From Desulforhopalus sp. (GTDB lineage: Bacteria > Desulfobacterota > Desulfobulbia > Desulfobulbales > Desulfocapsaceae), in the NCBI GenBank assembly GCA_030247675.1, contig JAOTRX010000002.1:682001-746000 (forward strand): a stretch of DNA of 64,000 bases. The letters run 5' to 3'. Within the stretch, counting starts at the first letter, position 1, and each line of letters starts with the position of its first letter. The notes beneath the pieces were generated by a model. It had not been told where the DNA came from and did not search any database. It was given only the letters and a program-made list of their open reading frames with translations. A program made the position numbers and the translations under genes. Below are positions 16,855-27,203 of this stretch, piece by piece.

Positions 16855-18752
16855 GACGATGTATCCTGGTTTGCGCCTTTCAACTTGGTAAAAGATGCCT
16901 CCAGGTATATCGAATTGCCTTGTATCGTGGTTTGTACCTCGTAGTCCAAGGTATTGAAAAGTTTTACCATTCTTTTGTTTTCCCGCGACGTGAAGGCGGT
17001 CAGTCCTTTTATTCCGCTTCGTTTGGCGGCCTCGGCGAGCTTGATAATGACGATGGACGACAAACCCCGTCCCTGCCATTCCTTCACCACTGAAAATGCT
17101 ATCTCGGCCATTTCCGTTTCCGGATTGAGATAGTATTCACCCACCGCCAGGATCTTCTCAAAACCCGGCGGCCCTTCGACGGCGACGATTGTCAGGTCCT
17201 TGGTGTAGTCGATGACAAAGGTGCGTTCGATCTGTTTGTGGACAAAACTGGTCTTCTCGTGGAAAAACCGGGACACGACATCGACCTTGTCGAGGCCGTA
17301 GTAGTGCTCCTGGAGTATCCGTTCGTCGGTCAGTTTGACCGGGCGGAAGGTGATGCGGTGCTTGTCGACTACCCTGGTTTCCTCAAGTCCCAGAGGATAG
17401 ATCGAAAGCATTTCCTCGCGCAGACTTCGTTCCGGCCCGAGCAGGCCGAGTTCCTTTGCCTCATCGAAAAGCCAGTCGCGGAAGGTGGGGTGGGCGATGC
17501 TGATGAGGGCGGTTGCTCGCTCCTGAAGAGATTTGCCGAAGAGGTTCACCGAGCCATATTCGGTTACCACATACTGCACCTCACTGCGCGGCACGACGAC
17601 GGCGGTGTTCTGCAGCATCGGGACGATCCGGCTGTTTTTATCATCTTTGGTCGTGGAGGTCAGCATGAGGATTGACTTGCCACCCTTAGAGAGCGCCGCA
17701 CCGCGAAAAAAGTCGAGGATGCCGGTGACCCCGGAGAAATTATTAAAGGGCAGGGCGTCGGCGACCACCTGGCCGGTGAGATCGATCTGTCGGCACATAT
17801 TCATCGCCACCATCCGGTTATTTTTGGCGATCTTCCGCGGGTCATTAACATAATTCGATGGGTGAAACTCGATTGCCGTATTGTTTTCGAGCATATCGTA
17901 GAGTTCCTGGTCGCCTATGGCATTGCTGCAGATAACCTTGCCGGTGTTGAAGCCCTTGCGTTTATTGTTCACGACCCCCATGGCCATCAGGCGCATGATG
18001 GTGTTGGTCATGTACTGGGTGTGAATGCCCAGGTCATTTTTCTCCCGCAGCGCCTCAATATTGGCCTGGGATGTGCCGCCCAGGGACATCTGCATGGTCG
18101 ACCCGTCTTCAATAAGGCGGGCAATGTAGCGGGCGATCATCCCGGCCATTGCCACATCCGGATAGGTACCGATCTCAATGAGCTTTTCATCGTGTTCGAC
18201 AAAATAGTCGATATCGTTGACATGGATGGAACTGCGGCCAAGCACGCGCGGCATGTGGCGGTTGACCTGGGCGATGACCAGGTCGGCCGCCGCTGCTGCC
18301 GAGGCGGTGACATCGACGGAGATGCCGAGGCTCATCCAGCCGAAATCATCGGGCGGGCTGACTTGAATCAGGGCGACCTGCAGGGGCATCAGCCGCGATT
18401 TTATGAGCTTATGGACATCGGAGATATTAATTGGAGTGATAAAACGTAGATCGCCCTTGAAGCTCTTGGAGTTTGCCGAACCAAGATAAAAGGAGCGGAT
18501 GTTGAGATTCTGGGATTTCGATTTTTCGGCGATGCGCGACAAGGAGGTACTCTCGCCGCTGAACATCCTGACGATTTCCAGATCGGTAAAGGTCGTCCCG
18601 GCATCGGCCAGCCCCTTCACCAACTGCTGCGGCTCACCACAGGAGGAACCGATAAAGATTCGCTGGCCAGATTTAATCTTGGCAATGGCGTCCTCGACCG
18701 ACAACCTGTTGCTTTGATAATTGTCTGCCCAATAACCCGAGTTACTTGTCAT
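16845..18752 (-). CDS. Acetyl-CoA hydrolase/transferase fused to a GNAT acetyltransferase
   Basis: A 635-residue two-domain protein. Residues about 15-450 are an acetyl-CoA hydrolase/CoA-transferase (Cat1/Ach1-like): a GSSCGEPQQLV segment near the N-terminus and VVTEYGSVNLFGKSLQERA containing the likely catalytic Glu. Residues about 480-630 form a GNAT domain with WQGRGLSSIVIIKLAEAAKR (acetyl-CoA loop) and a following NKRMVKLFNTLDY helix. The first half probably moves CoA between acetate, succinate or propionate; the GNAT half may acetylate a protein, perhaps itself. Start ATG 18752 was chosen because GGAG lies just upstream; longer starts to 18857 exist. Convergent with ppdK. Confidence 0.87.
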   Translation of the reverse strand: MTSNSGYWADNYQSNRLSVEDAIAKIKSGQRIFIGSSCGEPQQLVKGLADAGTTFTDLEIVRMFSGESTSLSRIAEKSKSQNLNIRSFYLGSANSKSFKGDLRFITPINISDVHKLIKSRLMPLQVALIQVSPPDDFGWMSLGISVDVTASAAAAADLVIAQVNRHMPRVLGRSSIHVNDIDYFVEHDEKLIEIGTYPDVAMAGMIARYIARLIEDGSTMQMSLGGTSQANIEALREKNDLGIHTQYMTNTIMRLMAMGVVNNKRKGFNTGKVICSNAIGDQELYDMLENNTAIEFHPSNYVNDPRKIAKNNRMVAMNMCRQIDLTGQVVADALPFNNFSGVTGILDFFRGAALSKGGKSILMLTSTTKDDKNSRIVPMLQNTAVVVPRSEVQYVVTEYGSVNLFGKSLQERATALISIAHPTFRDWLFDEAKELGLLGPERSLREEMLSIYPLGLEETRVVDKHRITFRPVKLTDERILQEHYYGLDKVDVVSRFFHEKTSFVHKQIERTFVIDYTKDLTIVAVEGPPGFEKILAVGEYYLNPETEMAEIAFSVVKEWQGRGLSSIVIIKLAEAAKRSGIKGLTAFTSRENKRMVKLFNTLDYEVQTTIQGNSIYLEASFTKLKGANQDTSSGR

Positions 18753-18988
18753 AACACGCTCCATCTTCAGATGTTTGCCATCCAGGGTGGTGTCTTCTCT
18801 CCTCATACTATTGGGTCTTGGTGCTTTTCGCAAGGACGGCTTGGTGAGAGAAGGCATTCATCCCCCTTGATTGAAAAAATAAAAAATCATCCGGCATTTT
18901 TGTATTTCCGGCATTTTTTCATATATAAGTAGAAATGATCTGATCTTTGTGTTTTCGTTGACATGGGCAAGGCATTGCCTGCTGGAAA

Positions 18989-20167
18989 ATGAAGATGGCA
19001 TTCAATGTGGAGCAAAGAACCTCAGATGAGTACGACACATTCATGAAAGGTACTGCCTTGCTGCAACTCCGAAGGTCGGCAACAGCAAAGCGGGGCCATC
19101 TGCCGGCTTGTCGTGGCCTGCTGCTATCGATAACGCTGGCGGTTTTGAGCTGTTGCCTGCCCGGGCAAGCGCTTTGCAGCGCATCGGCATCCCAGGCGGC
19201 AAAGCAACTGGTGTTTTATACCTACGCCGCAAGTATGCCGCAGGGAGTTCTTGATGGTTTTACCCGGGAATATGGCATTCCCGTCCAATACCTGTCGTTT
19301 CAATCCTCCGAGGAGGCTGAGGAACGCATCAGATCCGGCCAGGTTTACGATGTGGTGTTGATAGAAAATCAGCTCTTCCCCTCGCTCATCAAAGATCGTC
19401 TCCTTGCCGAGATCAACCTTGCCAGTGTTCCGAATTTCAAGAATATCTCGGCTAATTTCCGTGATTTGGTGTACGACCCCGGCAATCGTTATTCGGTTCC
19501 CGGCTCCTACGGAACCACCGGTCTGGTGGTGCGCACCGACCTCGTCGGCGATCACATACAGGGCTGGGCGGATCTCTGGCATCTGCAGCCTCCCAGTAAA
19601 ATCGGACTGCGGGTGCAGCCCCGGGAGATACTTGGTATGACCCTGACATCCCTTGGTTTTCCCTTCGCTTCGGAAAATCCCCGGGAACTGGCAGCAGCAC
19701 TGCAGCGCCTTCTGCAGCTGAAGCCCTCGGTCGTCATGCTTGATATAGAGGCGGCTGAGGCGGCGGCGAAACTGTTGCGGGGCGAGATTGCCGTTCTACA
19801 CGGTTATGCCGGAGATTATTGGGCGGCCCATAGAGAAAACCCGGCGGTCACCTTTGTGTTGCCCAGGGAAGGGACAGCCCTGTGGGGAGAGAGCTATGCC
19901 ATCCCTGCGAGAAGCCTCCAGAAGCAATCCGCGGAACTTTTCATCAATTATCTGTTGCGTCCCGAAGTCACCGCGCAGATTATCAACGAAAAAAAGTACG
20001 CGCAACCCAACGACTCAGCACTTCCCTTGGTCCATCCGGAGATACGTAACAATCCGGTGGTATTTCCCGGAAATAAAGAGTTGGGACACGGTTCGATCGT
20101 CCTGCCCCTCAGTCCGGAGGGGAAAAAGTTGTATGCCGATATTTGGGCACAATTTATGACGGAGTGA
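18989..20167 (+). CDS. PotD/PotF-like periplasmic solute-binding protein 1
   Basis: A protein of up to 392 residues with a hydrophobic export signal (about residues 45-65, ending near LCSA), then a periplasmic binding protein fold of the spermidine/putrescine type (QLVFYTYAASMP near residue 72; [26 protein letters not shown]). In PotD/PotF the first strand reads YNW-(D/E), whose aromatic and acidic residues hold the polyamine; here it is YTYAAS, so the ligand may differ. The first of three tightly linked genes ending in a sensor kinase, with no ABC permease or ATPase. The long charged N-terminus suggests the true start could be the ATG at 19043. Confidence 0.8.
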   Translation: MKMAFNVEQRTSDEYDTFMKGTALLQLRRSATAKRGHLPACRGLLLSITLAVLSCCLPGQALCSASASQAAKQLVFYTYAASMPQGVLDGFTREYGIPVQYLSFQSSEEAEERIRSGQVYDVVLIENQLFPSLIKDRLLAEINLASVPNFKNISANFRDLVYDPGNRYSVPGSYGTTGLVVRTDLVGDHIQGWADLWHLQPPSKIGLRVQPREILGMTLTSLGFPFASENPRELAAALQRLLQLKPSVVMLDIEAAEAAAKLLRGEIAVLHGYAGDYWAAHRENPAVTFVLPREGTALWGESYAIPARSLQKQSAELFINYLLRPEVTAQIINEKKYAQPNDSALPLVHPEIRNNPVVFPGNKELGHGSIVLPLSPEGKKLYADIWAQFMTE

Positions 20168-20172
20168 CCTTG

Positions 20173-21285
20173 ATGCGGAATTCGTCGAAGTTCACAAAAA
20201 GATGGCTGTCGGTGCTTTGCGGTTTGGCGCTGATATCACTGCTGTATGGGTGTGAGAATTCCAGCCGGCCGAAGAAGGCCCCCCCGCCATCACTTGCCAA
20301 GGAATTGGTGTTCTATAACTGGGTAGACGACATGCCGAAGTCGGTGCTTGATGCCTTTACCAAGGAATATGGGGTCAAGGTTAATTATGTCACCTTTGAA
20401 TCCCAGGAAGAGGCCGTCGACAATATCCTGAAAGGCAATGTTTACGATGTAGCGGTCCTGGAAAATCCCTTCATTCCCGCGTTGATCTCGGCCAACCGTC
20501 TGGCCGAGATCGATTTTGATCATGTCCCCAATTTCAAGAATATCTCGGCGAATTTTCGCGATCTGGCCATTGATCCAGGCAACCGTTACACCGCCCCCTA
20601 TCATTATGGCACCACCGGCTTACTGGTGCGCACCGATCTCATCGGCCACGGAGTGACCAGCTGGAACGATCTGTGGGATTCCCGCTACGCCGGAAAGGTA
20701 GCCTTACGGCTTCAGCAAAGAGAGCTGATTGGCATGACTCTGCTGTCGCTGGGGTATAAGCTGAATTCGGAAAAACCGGAGGAAGTCAATGCGGCGGTTG
20801 ATCGCCTCATTGACCTGAAACAGTCCGTCAAGTGGATCGAGGTCGATACCCCCAAGGCGGTGGCGAGAATTCTCAGCGGCGAAGCCGTGATAATGCTGGG
20901 GTGGCCCCTTGACTATCAGGAGGCGCATGGGGCCAATCCGGCCGTTTCCTATGTTCTTCCCAAGGAAGGCACGGCCCTGTGGAGTGATAATTATGTCATT
21001 CCGGCAAGCAGCCCCAACGCCTATACTGCCGCGATCTTCATTAATTTCCTGTTGCGGCCGGAGATCAGCGCCCAGATCGTCAATGAAAAGAATTACCCGA
21101 CCGCCAATGAGGCGGCCATTCCCCTCGTTCATCCTGCGGTGCGTAATGATCCGGTTATTTTCCCCACGGCGGAAGAGCTCCGTCAGGCCCATTTCTTTCT
21201 TCCTATCCAGATGGCGGCGGGATCATTGTACCATAAGGCCTGGGAACGTTTTCTCGCTGCTCCGCCTCGGCAACAAGGTGACTGA
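20173..21285 (+). CDS. PotD/PotF-like binding lipoprotein 2
   Basis: A 370-residue lipoprotein: the signal peptide ends in LLYGC, whose Cys22 is the lipid-attachment residue. The mature part is a polyamine-type binding protein, clearly paralogous to the upstream gene (both contain [14 protein letters not shown] and YGTTGL-VRTDL). Its first strand keeps YNWVDDMP, the aromatic/acidic pattern of PotD/PotF, so a polyamine or similar cation is a plausible ligand. ATG 20173 has GGAGTGACC upstream and lies 5 bp after the previous stop. The stop overlaps the kinase start by one base (TGATG), which indicates translational coupling and a sensing rather than transport role. Confidence 0.83.
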   Translation: MRNSSKFTKRWLSVLCGLALISLLYGCENSSRPKKAPPPSLAKELVFYNWVDDMPKSVLDAFTKEYGVKVNYVTFESQEEAVDNILKGNVYDVAVLENPFIPALISANRLAEIDFDHVPNFKNISANFRDLAIDPGNRYTAPYHYGTTGLLVRTDLIGHGVTSWNDLWDSRYAGKVALRLQQRELIGMTLLSLGYKLNSEKPEEVNAAVDRLIDLKQSVKWIEVDTPKAVARILSGEAVIMLGWPLDYQEAHGANPAVSYVLPKEGTALWSDNYVIPASSPNAYTAAIFINFLLRPEISAQIVNEKNYPTANEAAIPLVHPAVRNDPVIFPTAEELRQAHFFLPIQMAAGSLYHKAWERFLAAPPRQQGD

Positions 21286-23651
21286 TGAATACTGAACCAT
21301 CACCACAGACATCCGGCAGTCTGCGCCGTAACCTGTTGAAGGTGTTCGGTATTGCCATGTTCATCGTGATGTTTTCCAGTATAACCGGCTTGTATTTTCT
21401 GGTGCGGCAAACCGAATACGAGGGCTGGCTGGGAAGGCAGCGGGAGGCAACGCAGCGGGTTGCGCAAACCGTCGGCGACTTCATTAAACGGCAGCAGAGC
21501 CTGCTGCATCTACTGCGACTTTTCGGACTGCAGAAATTTTCCGATATTTCACCAGAATTTGAAGAATTCCTGGAAAATGAACCCATTCTCCAGGAGTTGA
21601 TCCATGTCGACTCCCAGGGCCGGATTATCGCCCATGCCCCGGCAAATCAGAAAATTTTGGCGAATCTGTTTACCATTCCTCAGTCCAACTGGTTTATAGC
21701 GGCCCGTAATGGAGAGAATTATATCGGTGATCGACAATTATCGGTGACCGATGAGCCCTACCTGTTTTTTTCCATTCCGGTGAAAGATGGCGGGGTGATC
21801 GCCAGCCGCTTGCGCATGCATATCTTGAACGAAGTGGTTGACAATCTTCACTTCGGTAAGACCGGTATTGCCTATCTGATCAACCGGGATGGCCGGGTTG
21901 TTGCCCATTCGTCACCGGAGGTGGCGCTCGCTAATACTAAACTGGAAGACCAGTCGGATATTATCAAGCTGATCCGTGCCAATAGAGAGATATGGTCCGG
22001 TTCGTATAGAAGCTTCAAGGGAGAACCGGTGATCGGCACCATGATCCCCGTTCCCGGCACGCCATGGATTGCCGTCACCGAACTGCCACTGGTTGAGGCC
22101 CACGCCGCAAGTCTCAATGCCTTGCTGGTCATCCTCGCGGCGGCGTTTGGCATCTCCGTTTTGCTGGTGATTATCATCACCCGCTTTCTTAACAGTCAAT
22201 TCCTGCGGCCCATCGAGCAATTGCAGCTGGGCGTGCAGCAGATCAGCCTCGGCAACCAGGATCTCCGTCTCGACCTGATCGGCCCTGACGAAATACGCAA
22301 TGTGGCCGCCGCCTTCAACGCCATGACCACCAGACTGCAGTTGCGCCAGCAGGAAATTGCCGAACAGAATGTCGCTTTGCAACAGGCCAAGGAGGCGGCG
22401 GAAACTGCTACCAGGGCCAAATCGTCGTTCCTCGCCAATATGAGCCATGAGATACGTACACCGATGACGGCAATCATCGGCATGACCCATCTTGCCAAAG
22501 AGGCGCAAACCGATGAAAAAAGGCAGCAATTTCTTGAAACGGTACAGCATTCCGCGGAAAGCCTGCTCGGCATCCTCAACGACATCCTCGATTTCTCAAA
22601 AATGGAGGCCGGCCAACTCCACTTAAACAGCGCTCCCTTTGACCTTCGGCAGCTACTTGATAGCGTTGTTGCAACTATGAGTGGCACTGCCAGGGAAAAA
22701 GGTTTGCAGCTGTTGAGTTGTCCGCCGGAAAATGGGCCTTTGGTATTTATCGGCGATGATCTCCGGTTGCGGCAGATATTGCTCAATCTAGTCGGCAATG
22801 CCATCAAGTTCACGCCCACCGGCGCCATCACCATACGCCTGACTTTGGAAAACAGCGAATCCGACGACGCCAAGCATACCCTGCATTTTTCCATAGAAGA
22901 TAGCGGTATCGGCATTCCTGAAGAAAAATTATCGATGATTTTCAACACATTCGAGCAGGGAGACAGTTCCTATGTGCGAAAATATGGGGGCACCGGTTTG
23001 GGCCTGGCCATTTGCAGGCAATTGACCGCTTTGATGGAAGGCCGTCTCTGGGTTGAAAGCCGGGTGAACGTCGGCAGTACCTTTCATTTTGCCGTGCCTC
23101 TGCGACCCTCCCTCGAACAGGTAGTGCCGGATCAAGACACCGTAGCGGAGGATGTCAAGCCGCCCGCCTTGATCAAAGACCTGCATATATTGGTCGTCGA
23201 CGACAACAAGTTGAATCGCGATCTGGCCTGTATGATACTGGGGGCGGACATCCGGGCCACAACCGCCGGCAACGGGATGGAAGCCTTGCAGGCCATGGCC
23301 TCGGGTGATTTTGATGCGGTGTTGATGGACATCCAGATGCCGGTGATGGATGGCCTCACCGCAACTGCGGCCATCCGTTCCATCGAGGAGGGGGCGCCGC
23401 TTGCTGTCGATTTACCAGACGATCTCGTTGGTTCCTTGACCGAAAGGCTGCGCGGCAAACATCTGCCGATTGTCGCCATGACCGCCCATGCAATGAGTGA
23501 AGATAAGGAACGGTGCATATTCTCGGGAATGGACGAGTATATTACCAAACCATTTCAACCTGACATATTTGCGGCCACCCTCCACACTGTGATCAGCTCT
23601 CCGCGGGCCCAGCAGCATCCGCTGCGCAAAGCGGGCTCAATGCGCAATTAG
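21285..23651 (+). CDS. Hybrid sensor histidine kinase with Cache, HAMP and receiver domains
   Basis: A 788-residue inner-membrane kinase. Order: membrane helix (about 19-40), periplasmic dCache-like region (about 45-265), second helix (about 275-300), HAMP ([14 protein letters not shown]), a short coiled coil, HisKA with [16 protein letters not shown] (phospho-His near 390), HATPase with [16 protein letters not shown] and GGTGLGLAI, then a receiver domain with VVDDNK and [12 protein letters not shown]. No DNA-binding output follows, so the phosphate must pass to another protein. Coupled to two PotD-like proteins that could present ligand to its periplasmic domain, as binding proteins do for LuxQ- or TorS-like kinases. 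The partnership is inferred from overlap and operon structure. Confidence 0.88.
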   Translation: MNTEPSPQTSGSLRRNLLKVFGIAMFIVMFSSITGLYFLVRQTEYEGWLGRQREATQRVAQTVGDFIKRQQSLLHLLRLFGLQKFSDISPEFEEFLENEPILQELIHVDSQGRIIAHAPANQKILANLFTIPQSNWFIAARNGENYIGDRQLSVTDEPYLFFSIPVKDGGVIASRLRMHILNEVVDNLHFGKTGIAYLINRDGRVVAHSSPEVALANTKLEDQSDIIKLIRANREIWSGSYRSFKGEPVIGTMIPVPGTPWIAVTELPLVEAHAASLNALLVILAAAFGISVLLVIIITRFLNSQFLRPIEQLQLGVQQISLGNQDLRLDLIGPDEIRNVAAAFNAMTTRLQLRQQEIAEQNVALQQAKEAAETATRAKSSFLANMSHEIRTPMTAIIGMTHLAKEAQTDEKRQQFLETVQHSAESLLGILNDILDFSKMEAGQLHLNSAPFDLRQLLDSVVATMSGTAREKGLQLLSCPPENGPLVFIGDDLRLRQILLNLVGNAIKFTPTGAITIRLTLENSESDDAKHTLHFSIEDSGIGIPEEKLSMIFNTFEQGDSSYVRKYGGTGLGLAICRQLTALMEGRLWVESRVNVGSTFHFAVPLRPSLEQVVPDQDTVAEDVKPPALIKDLHILVVDDNKLNRDLACMILGADIRATTAGNGMEALQAMASGDFDAVLMDIQMPVMDGLTATAAIRSIEEGAPLAVDLPDDLVGSLTERLRGKHLPIVAMTAHAMSEDKERCIFSGMDEYITKPFQPDIFAATLHTVISSPRAQQHPLRKAGSMRN

Positions 23652-23796
23652 GACCGTTCCCGTAAAGCCGTCATAAAAACGAGAAGGTAATTTCGCAAGA
23701 GATGCACGTGCCGGTGAGTCGTTTTTGTCAGAGTACCGGCCAGTGCCGGACCCGGCGGCGTGTTTTGTTTTACCGTCTTCTTTTCGCTCCACCCCC

Positions 23797-24867
23797 TTAC
23801 CCCTTGCTATGCTTTTTCACGGACTTGATGAATTTGCCGAAGTCACGATCCTTCTTTCTCTTCTCGGCGTAGGACATTTGATAATATTCCGATTCCTCTT
23901 TGAGTTTCCGGTAGTTGTCGTAGCGCTCCTGGTTGAGGTCGCCGGAACGCAAGGCCTCAATGACGGCGCAACCCGGCTCGCCGGTATGGCTGCAATTGCG
24001 GTAACGGCAGGACGAGGTGCGCTGGATGATATCGGAAAAGCTCGTATCTATGCCGTTTTCAGCGCCGAGGACGGCAAATTCACGCATACCCGGATTATCG
24101 ATGACCAGGGCGCCGCTTTCCAGGATGAGCAGCTCCCGACGGACGGTGGTATGCCTTCCTTCACCGCTGCCGCTGATGTCGCCGGTATGGAGCTGGGCAC
24201 GACCCATCAGATTGTTGATGATTGTACTCTTGCCAACCCCCGAGGAGCCGACAAAGCAATATGTCTTGGCCGGCTGCAGTGCCGAATAAAGCGCGTCGAT
24301 GCCTTCCCTTGTGACGTTACTTAGGGTCATAACCGGTGCGGTGATTCCCACCGCCTCGATCTCCGCCAACTGGTCGGCCAGGGTTTCCGGGGTAATTAAA
24401 TCGGTTTTGGTGAGAAGAATGCAGGGCTCAACCCCGCCATCGCGCACCATGACGAGATATCGCTCCAGCCGGTTGACGTTGAAGTCAAAGTGGCAGGATT
24501 GGACGATGATTGCCCAGTCAAGGTTTGCGGCGATCATCTGATATTCGACTGATTCTCCGGCCGACTTCCGGCGCAGAACGGTCTTGCGCTCGATCAGCGC
24601 CTGGATTATGCCGAAATCGTCGGTCGGTTGTTTTTCGATACGCACCCAGTCACCGACACTGGGGAAATCCTGTGCCAGGACATGCTGGTAGTGATATCTG
24701 CCGGCAAGTTTTGCCCGGAAAATGCCATCTTGGTTGATAACCAAGAGCACCTCCCGGTCGACTGCCATAACCCGGGCGATGCTGCCCTCGCCGGGGGCCG
24801 GTTCGATCCGCTTTTCGAACCAGTCTGTCCAACCGAGCATTGCCAGTTTGGAGTATTGGTTATTCAT
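23797..24867 (-). CDS. rsgA: Ribosome small subunit-dependent GTPase RsgA
   Basis: A 356-residue cytoplasmic GTPase that checks late maturation of the 30S subunit. It has an N-terminal OB fold (about residues 30-100), then the circularly permuted GTPase order: TKTD (G4), GSSGVGKST (G1), TTVRRE (G2) and DNPG (G3). A C-terminal zinc site CRYRNCSHTGEPGC and a Lys-rich tail (KSVKKHSKG) follow. ATG 24867 follows AGGAACTGACACC and gives the normal N-terminus; an upstream extension overlapping the neighbouring gene was rejected. It starts 4 bp after the stop of the MerR-methyltransferase gene, so the two are probably one transcript. Confidence 0.93.
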   Translation of the reverse strand: MNNQYSKLAMLGWTDWFEKRIEPAPGEGSIARVMAVDREVLLVINQDGIFRAKLAGRYHYQHVLAQDFPSVGDWVRIEKQPTDDFGIIQALIERKTVLRRKSAGESVEYQMIAANLDWAIIVQSCHFDFNVNRLERYLVMVRDGGVEPCILLTKTDLITPETLADQLAEIEAVGITAPVMTLSNVTREGIDALYSALQPAKTYCFVGSSGVGKSTIINNLMGRAQLHTGDISGSGEGRHTTVRRELLILESGALVIDNPGMREFAVLGAENGIDTSFSDIIQRTSSCRYRNCSHTGEPGCAVIEALRSGDLNQERYDNYRKLKEESEYYQMSYAEKRKKDRDFGKFIKSVKKHSKG

Positions 24868-24871
24868 GGTG

Positions 24872-26146
24872 TCAGTTCCTCTGCAGCACGAAGAATGTGT
24901 AGCCGTAACTTTTCGAGTGTTTGCGGAACATCTCCGCCTCGGTCTGGCATTCAGCGTAGACTGCCTCGGCCTCGGGTATCCCGGCATTCTTCACCTGCAG
25001 TTCTACCATACGGGCAAGCATCGGCGTGTAGTAATCGTCCCACCAGGCGCTGTCCGGCAGGTTGAAGGTCTCAACCACCTTGTAGCCTTCCTTGGCGGCC
25101 AGCAGGCATACCTCGCTCGTCGACCTGATGTCCGGATACACCTTGTCGAAGAAGGCCTTCGCCTCGGCGGGGCGATCATCGGTCAGCCAGCACAGCTCGG
25201 TGAAGGCCAGGTAGCCGCCCGGTTTGAGGTAGGTCCGGAACTCCTTCAGTCCGCGGGCAAGGCCGATGATGAAGATTGAGCCCTCACTCCACAGCAGGTC
25301 GAAACTGTCTTTGTCAAAGGTCATGTCCATCATCGACATTTCTACCGTTTCGATGTCCAGACCCTCGGCGGTGGCTGCTTTGTCCAGGCGGTCCAGCATC
25401 GGCCGGTGGTTGTCGATCGCCAGGATTTTCGTGCGCAGTTGCCGGGCGAGGAGAAGGGTTTGCATGCCGCAGCCGGAGCCGATATCGAGGACTGTCGGTT
25501 GTGCCGGCAGATCCGCCAGCAGGCCCAGGGCTTTGAGGGTGGCTTCCCGGCAACCGGGGCCCTGCCTGGGGAGATCTTCGAAGAGTTGGTAAAAATATTT
25601 CATTGCTACTGTGTTTTCCTTGATGTTTTTGGTCAGCATCCTGACCTGGAGTGCCTCTTTTTCGCTAAGCCCGAGGCTGAGAAGAAATGCGTGATGGGCG
25701 ACCGGCGCCCGGCGTTCGAATTCAATATGCCAACGCTTGAGCGCCGCTTCGTCGAAGTGGCAGGCCGACAAAAGGCTGAGCCATAACTCCTTGTCGAGGC
25801 CTGAACCGTCGCCCCCGGCCGTAACCTTCCTCAGCATGCCGGCAAGGACTCGCTGCTGAGCCTTTAACCGCGCAATCTCCCGGCCGATCTCACCCAGGCG
25901 CTTTTCAAGTATCGAACTGTCAGCGCTGGCCTTGTCCAGTAAAAGGCATATTTCAGCAAGACCGAGACCCGCCTCACGAAAAAAGCAGACGCGTTCGAGC
26001 CTGGCCAGGTCCTCCTGGGTGTACCGCCGGTAGTTGGCCTCGGTTCGTCCGCTCGGTCGCAACAGCCCGATGCGGTCGTAGTAGAGCAGCGTCGAGCGCG
26101 ACAGGCCGAAGTGATGGGCAAGTTCAGTAATGCGATAGTTCTTCAT
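24872..26146 (-). CDS. MerR-type regulator fused to a SAM-dependent methyltransferase
   Basis: A 424-residue two-domain protein. Residues 1-70 are a MerR winged helix (YRITELAHHFGLSRSTLLYYDRIGLL...YRRYT), followed by the usual dimerisation coiled coil (75-108). From about 170, a class I methyltransferase follows with motif I VLDIGSGCGMQT (219-230), an acidic SAM-ribose position in ILAIDNHRP, and a C-terminal FVLQRN strand. It may methylate a small molecule and sense substrate or product to control its own promoter. No metal-binding cysteines of the MerR/CueR kind are seen. Start ATG 26146 follows AGGATATGG. Repeat copy C lies about 80 bp upstream. Confidence 0.85.
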   Translation of the reverse strand: MKNYRITELAHHFGLSRSTLLYYDRIGLLRPSGRTEANYRRYTQEDLARLERVCFFREAGLGLAEICLLLDKASADSSILEKRLGEIGREIARLKAQQRVLAGMLRKVTAGGDGSGLDKELWLSLLSACHFDEAALKRWHIEFERRAPVAHHAFLLSLGLSEKEALQVRMLTKNIKENTVAMKYFYQLFEDLPRQGPGCREATLKALGLLADLPAQPTVLDIGSGCGMQTLLLARQLRTKILAIDNHRPMLDRLDKAATAEGLDIETVEMSMMDMTFDKDSFDLLWSEGSIFIIGLARGLKEFRTYLKPGGYLAFTELCWLTDDRPAEAKAFFDKVYPDIRSTSEVCLLAAKEGYKVVETFNLPDSAWWDDYYTPMLARMVELQVKNAGIPEAEAVYAECQTEAEMFRKHSKSYGYTFFVLQRN

Positions 26147-26226
26147 CGGCCATATCCTAAACTGTGAAGCTGTAGTCGGGTCAAGGGAATTTTTGATTGT
26201 GCGGGATTTAGTACAAAGAAATACTT

Positions 26227-26283
26227 TTATACCGCAAGGGTGGCATACGTTTCGTTTGAGCATACAAGCTGCTCAACTCAGCT
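26227..26283 (+). repeat. Dispersed palindromic repeat, copy C
   Basis: Reads TTATACCGCAAGGGTGGCAT, TTTCGTTTGAGCA, then TGCTCAACTCAGCT. The arms TTGAGCA/TGCTCAA are perfect. It sits between the MerR-methyltransferase start (26146) and the isomerase end (26436). Confidence 0.65.
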
Positions 26284-26435
26284 ATTGCGCTCTTTGGCCT
26301 GGGAAGTGTTGCGTGAAGGTATGCTGAGCAGAGGAATCCAGAGCCAAACGTTCTGCTGAATTCTCTCGGACTAGCGCAAGGAGCCGCTTGGTAATCTTCA
26401 ATATCCACGGGAAATCGCCTGGGGAAGAGCGGACA

Positions 26436-27203
26436 CTACTCCCAGAGTTCCAAAATCAATTCACGGCTCAGGTTCAGATATTTGTGTTGCATATTCGGAT
26501 CATTACAGAAGACCTCCAGGGTAATGGTACCGTTATATCCGGTTGCCTTTAAGGATTTCACCGCATTCTGCCAATTTACCGACCCTACACCCAAAGGCAT
26601 ATGGTCATCTGACCTGGACCGGTTATCGGAAAAGTGAACATGCCGGAGGTGTTCTCCCAGTTCAGCGCAAAAAACCTCATGATTATCGGCTCCGAAGTTT
26701 GCGTGTCCGAAATCGAGATGCAGCTGTAAACCGGGCACAGCCGTCAGTAAGGTTTTAAAGGTGGAAACTTTGTCAAAAGGGGCTTTGAAGTTCTCGAATA
26801 CCATGGTCAACCCATACGATGAAGCCATTTCCACAATGGGCTGCAATGCCTCTATATGGAAGGAAAGCAAATCTTTCCTCATGGCCGGCGGACAAAAATA
26901 GCAGGGATGAATATTCATGACCTTCGCCCCCAGGTCGGAAAAAATCCCGGCACATCGCTCCAGTTCTTTAAGACATGCTTCCCGGACTCCCTGGACCGGA
27001 TATCCATATGGCAGGCAGGGGTCGGTATGGCCAGTGATCGATAGACCATAAGAATCAAGGATCGGCCGTAATTGAGCACTATCAACGTTGCTGGCTTTAG
27101 GGCCTTCGATGGTTAAATCCAAAAAGTCGAAACCGCCTTTGCCACAAAACCGTGCCTCGTCATAGATGGATTTTGACGGGTTGTTCATTATGCCAATTTT
27201 CAT
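26436..27203 (-). CDS. Sugar phosphate isomerase/epimerase-like TIM-barrel protein
   Basis: A 255-residue cytoplasmic protein of the xylose isomerase-like TIM-barrel (AP endonuclease 2) superfamily. Metal-ligand-type residues are visible in TGHTDP, NIHPC, VFENFK, HLDFGHAN, HVHFSDNR and ITLEVF, the last strand carrying the terminal Glu. Members include sugar/inosose isomerases and epimerases, dehydratases and endonuclease IV; short length and lack of endonuclease IV motifs favour a sugar or polyol enzyme. The substrate is unknown. ATG 27203 follows GAGGAACGCACC; an upstream start at 27281 would add an unrelated leader. Single-gene unit. Confidence 0.8.
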   Translation of the reverse strand: MKIGIMNNPSKSIYDEARFCGKGGFDFLDLTIEGPKASNVDSAQLRPILDSYGLSITGHTDPCLPYGYPVQGVREACLKELERCAGIFSDLGAKVMNIHPCYFCPPAMRKDLLSFHIEALQPIVEMASSYGLTMVFENFKAPFDKVSTFKTLLTAVPGLQLHLDFGHANFGADNHEVFCAELGEHLRHVHFSDNRSRSDDHMPLGVGSVNWQNAVKSLKATGYNGTITLEVFCNDPNMQHKYLNLSRELILELWE

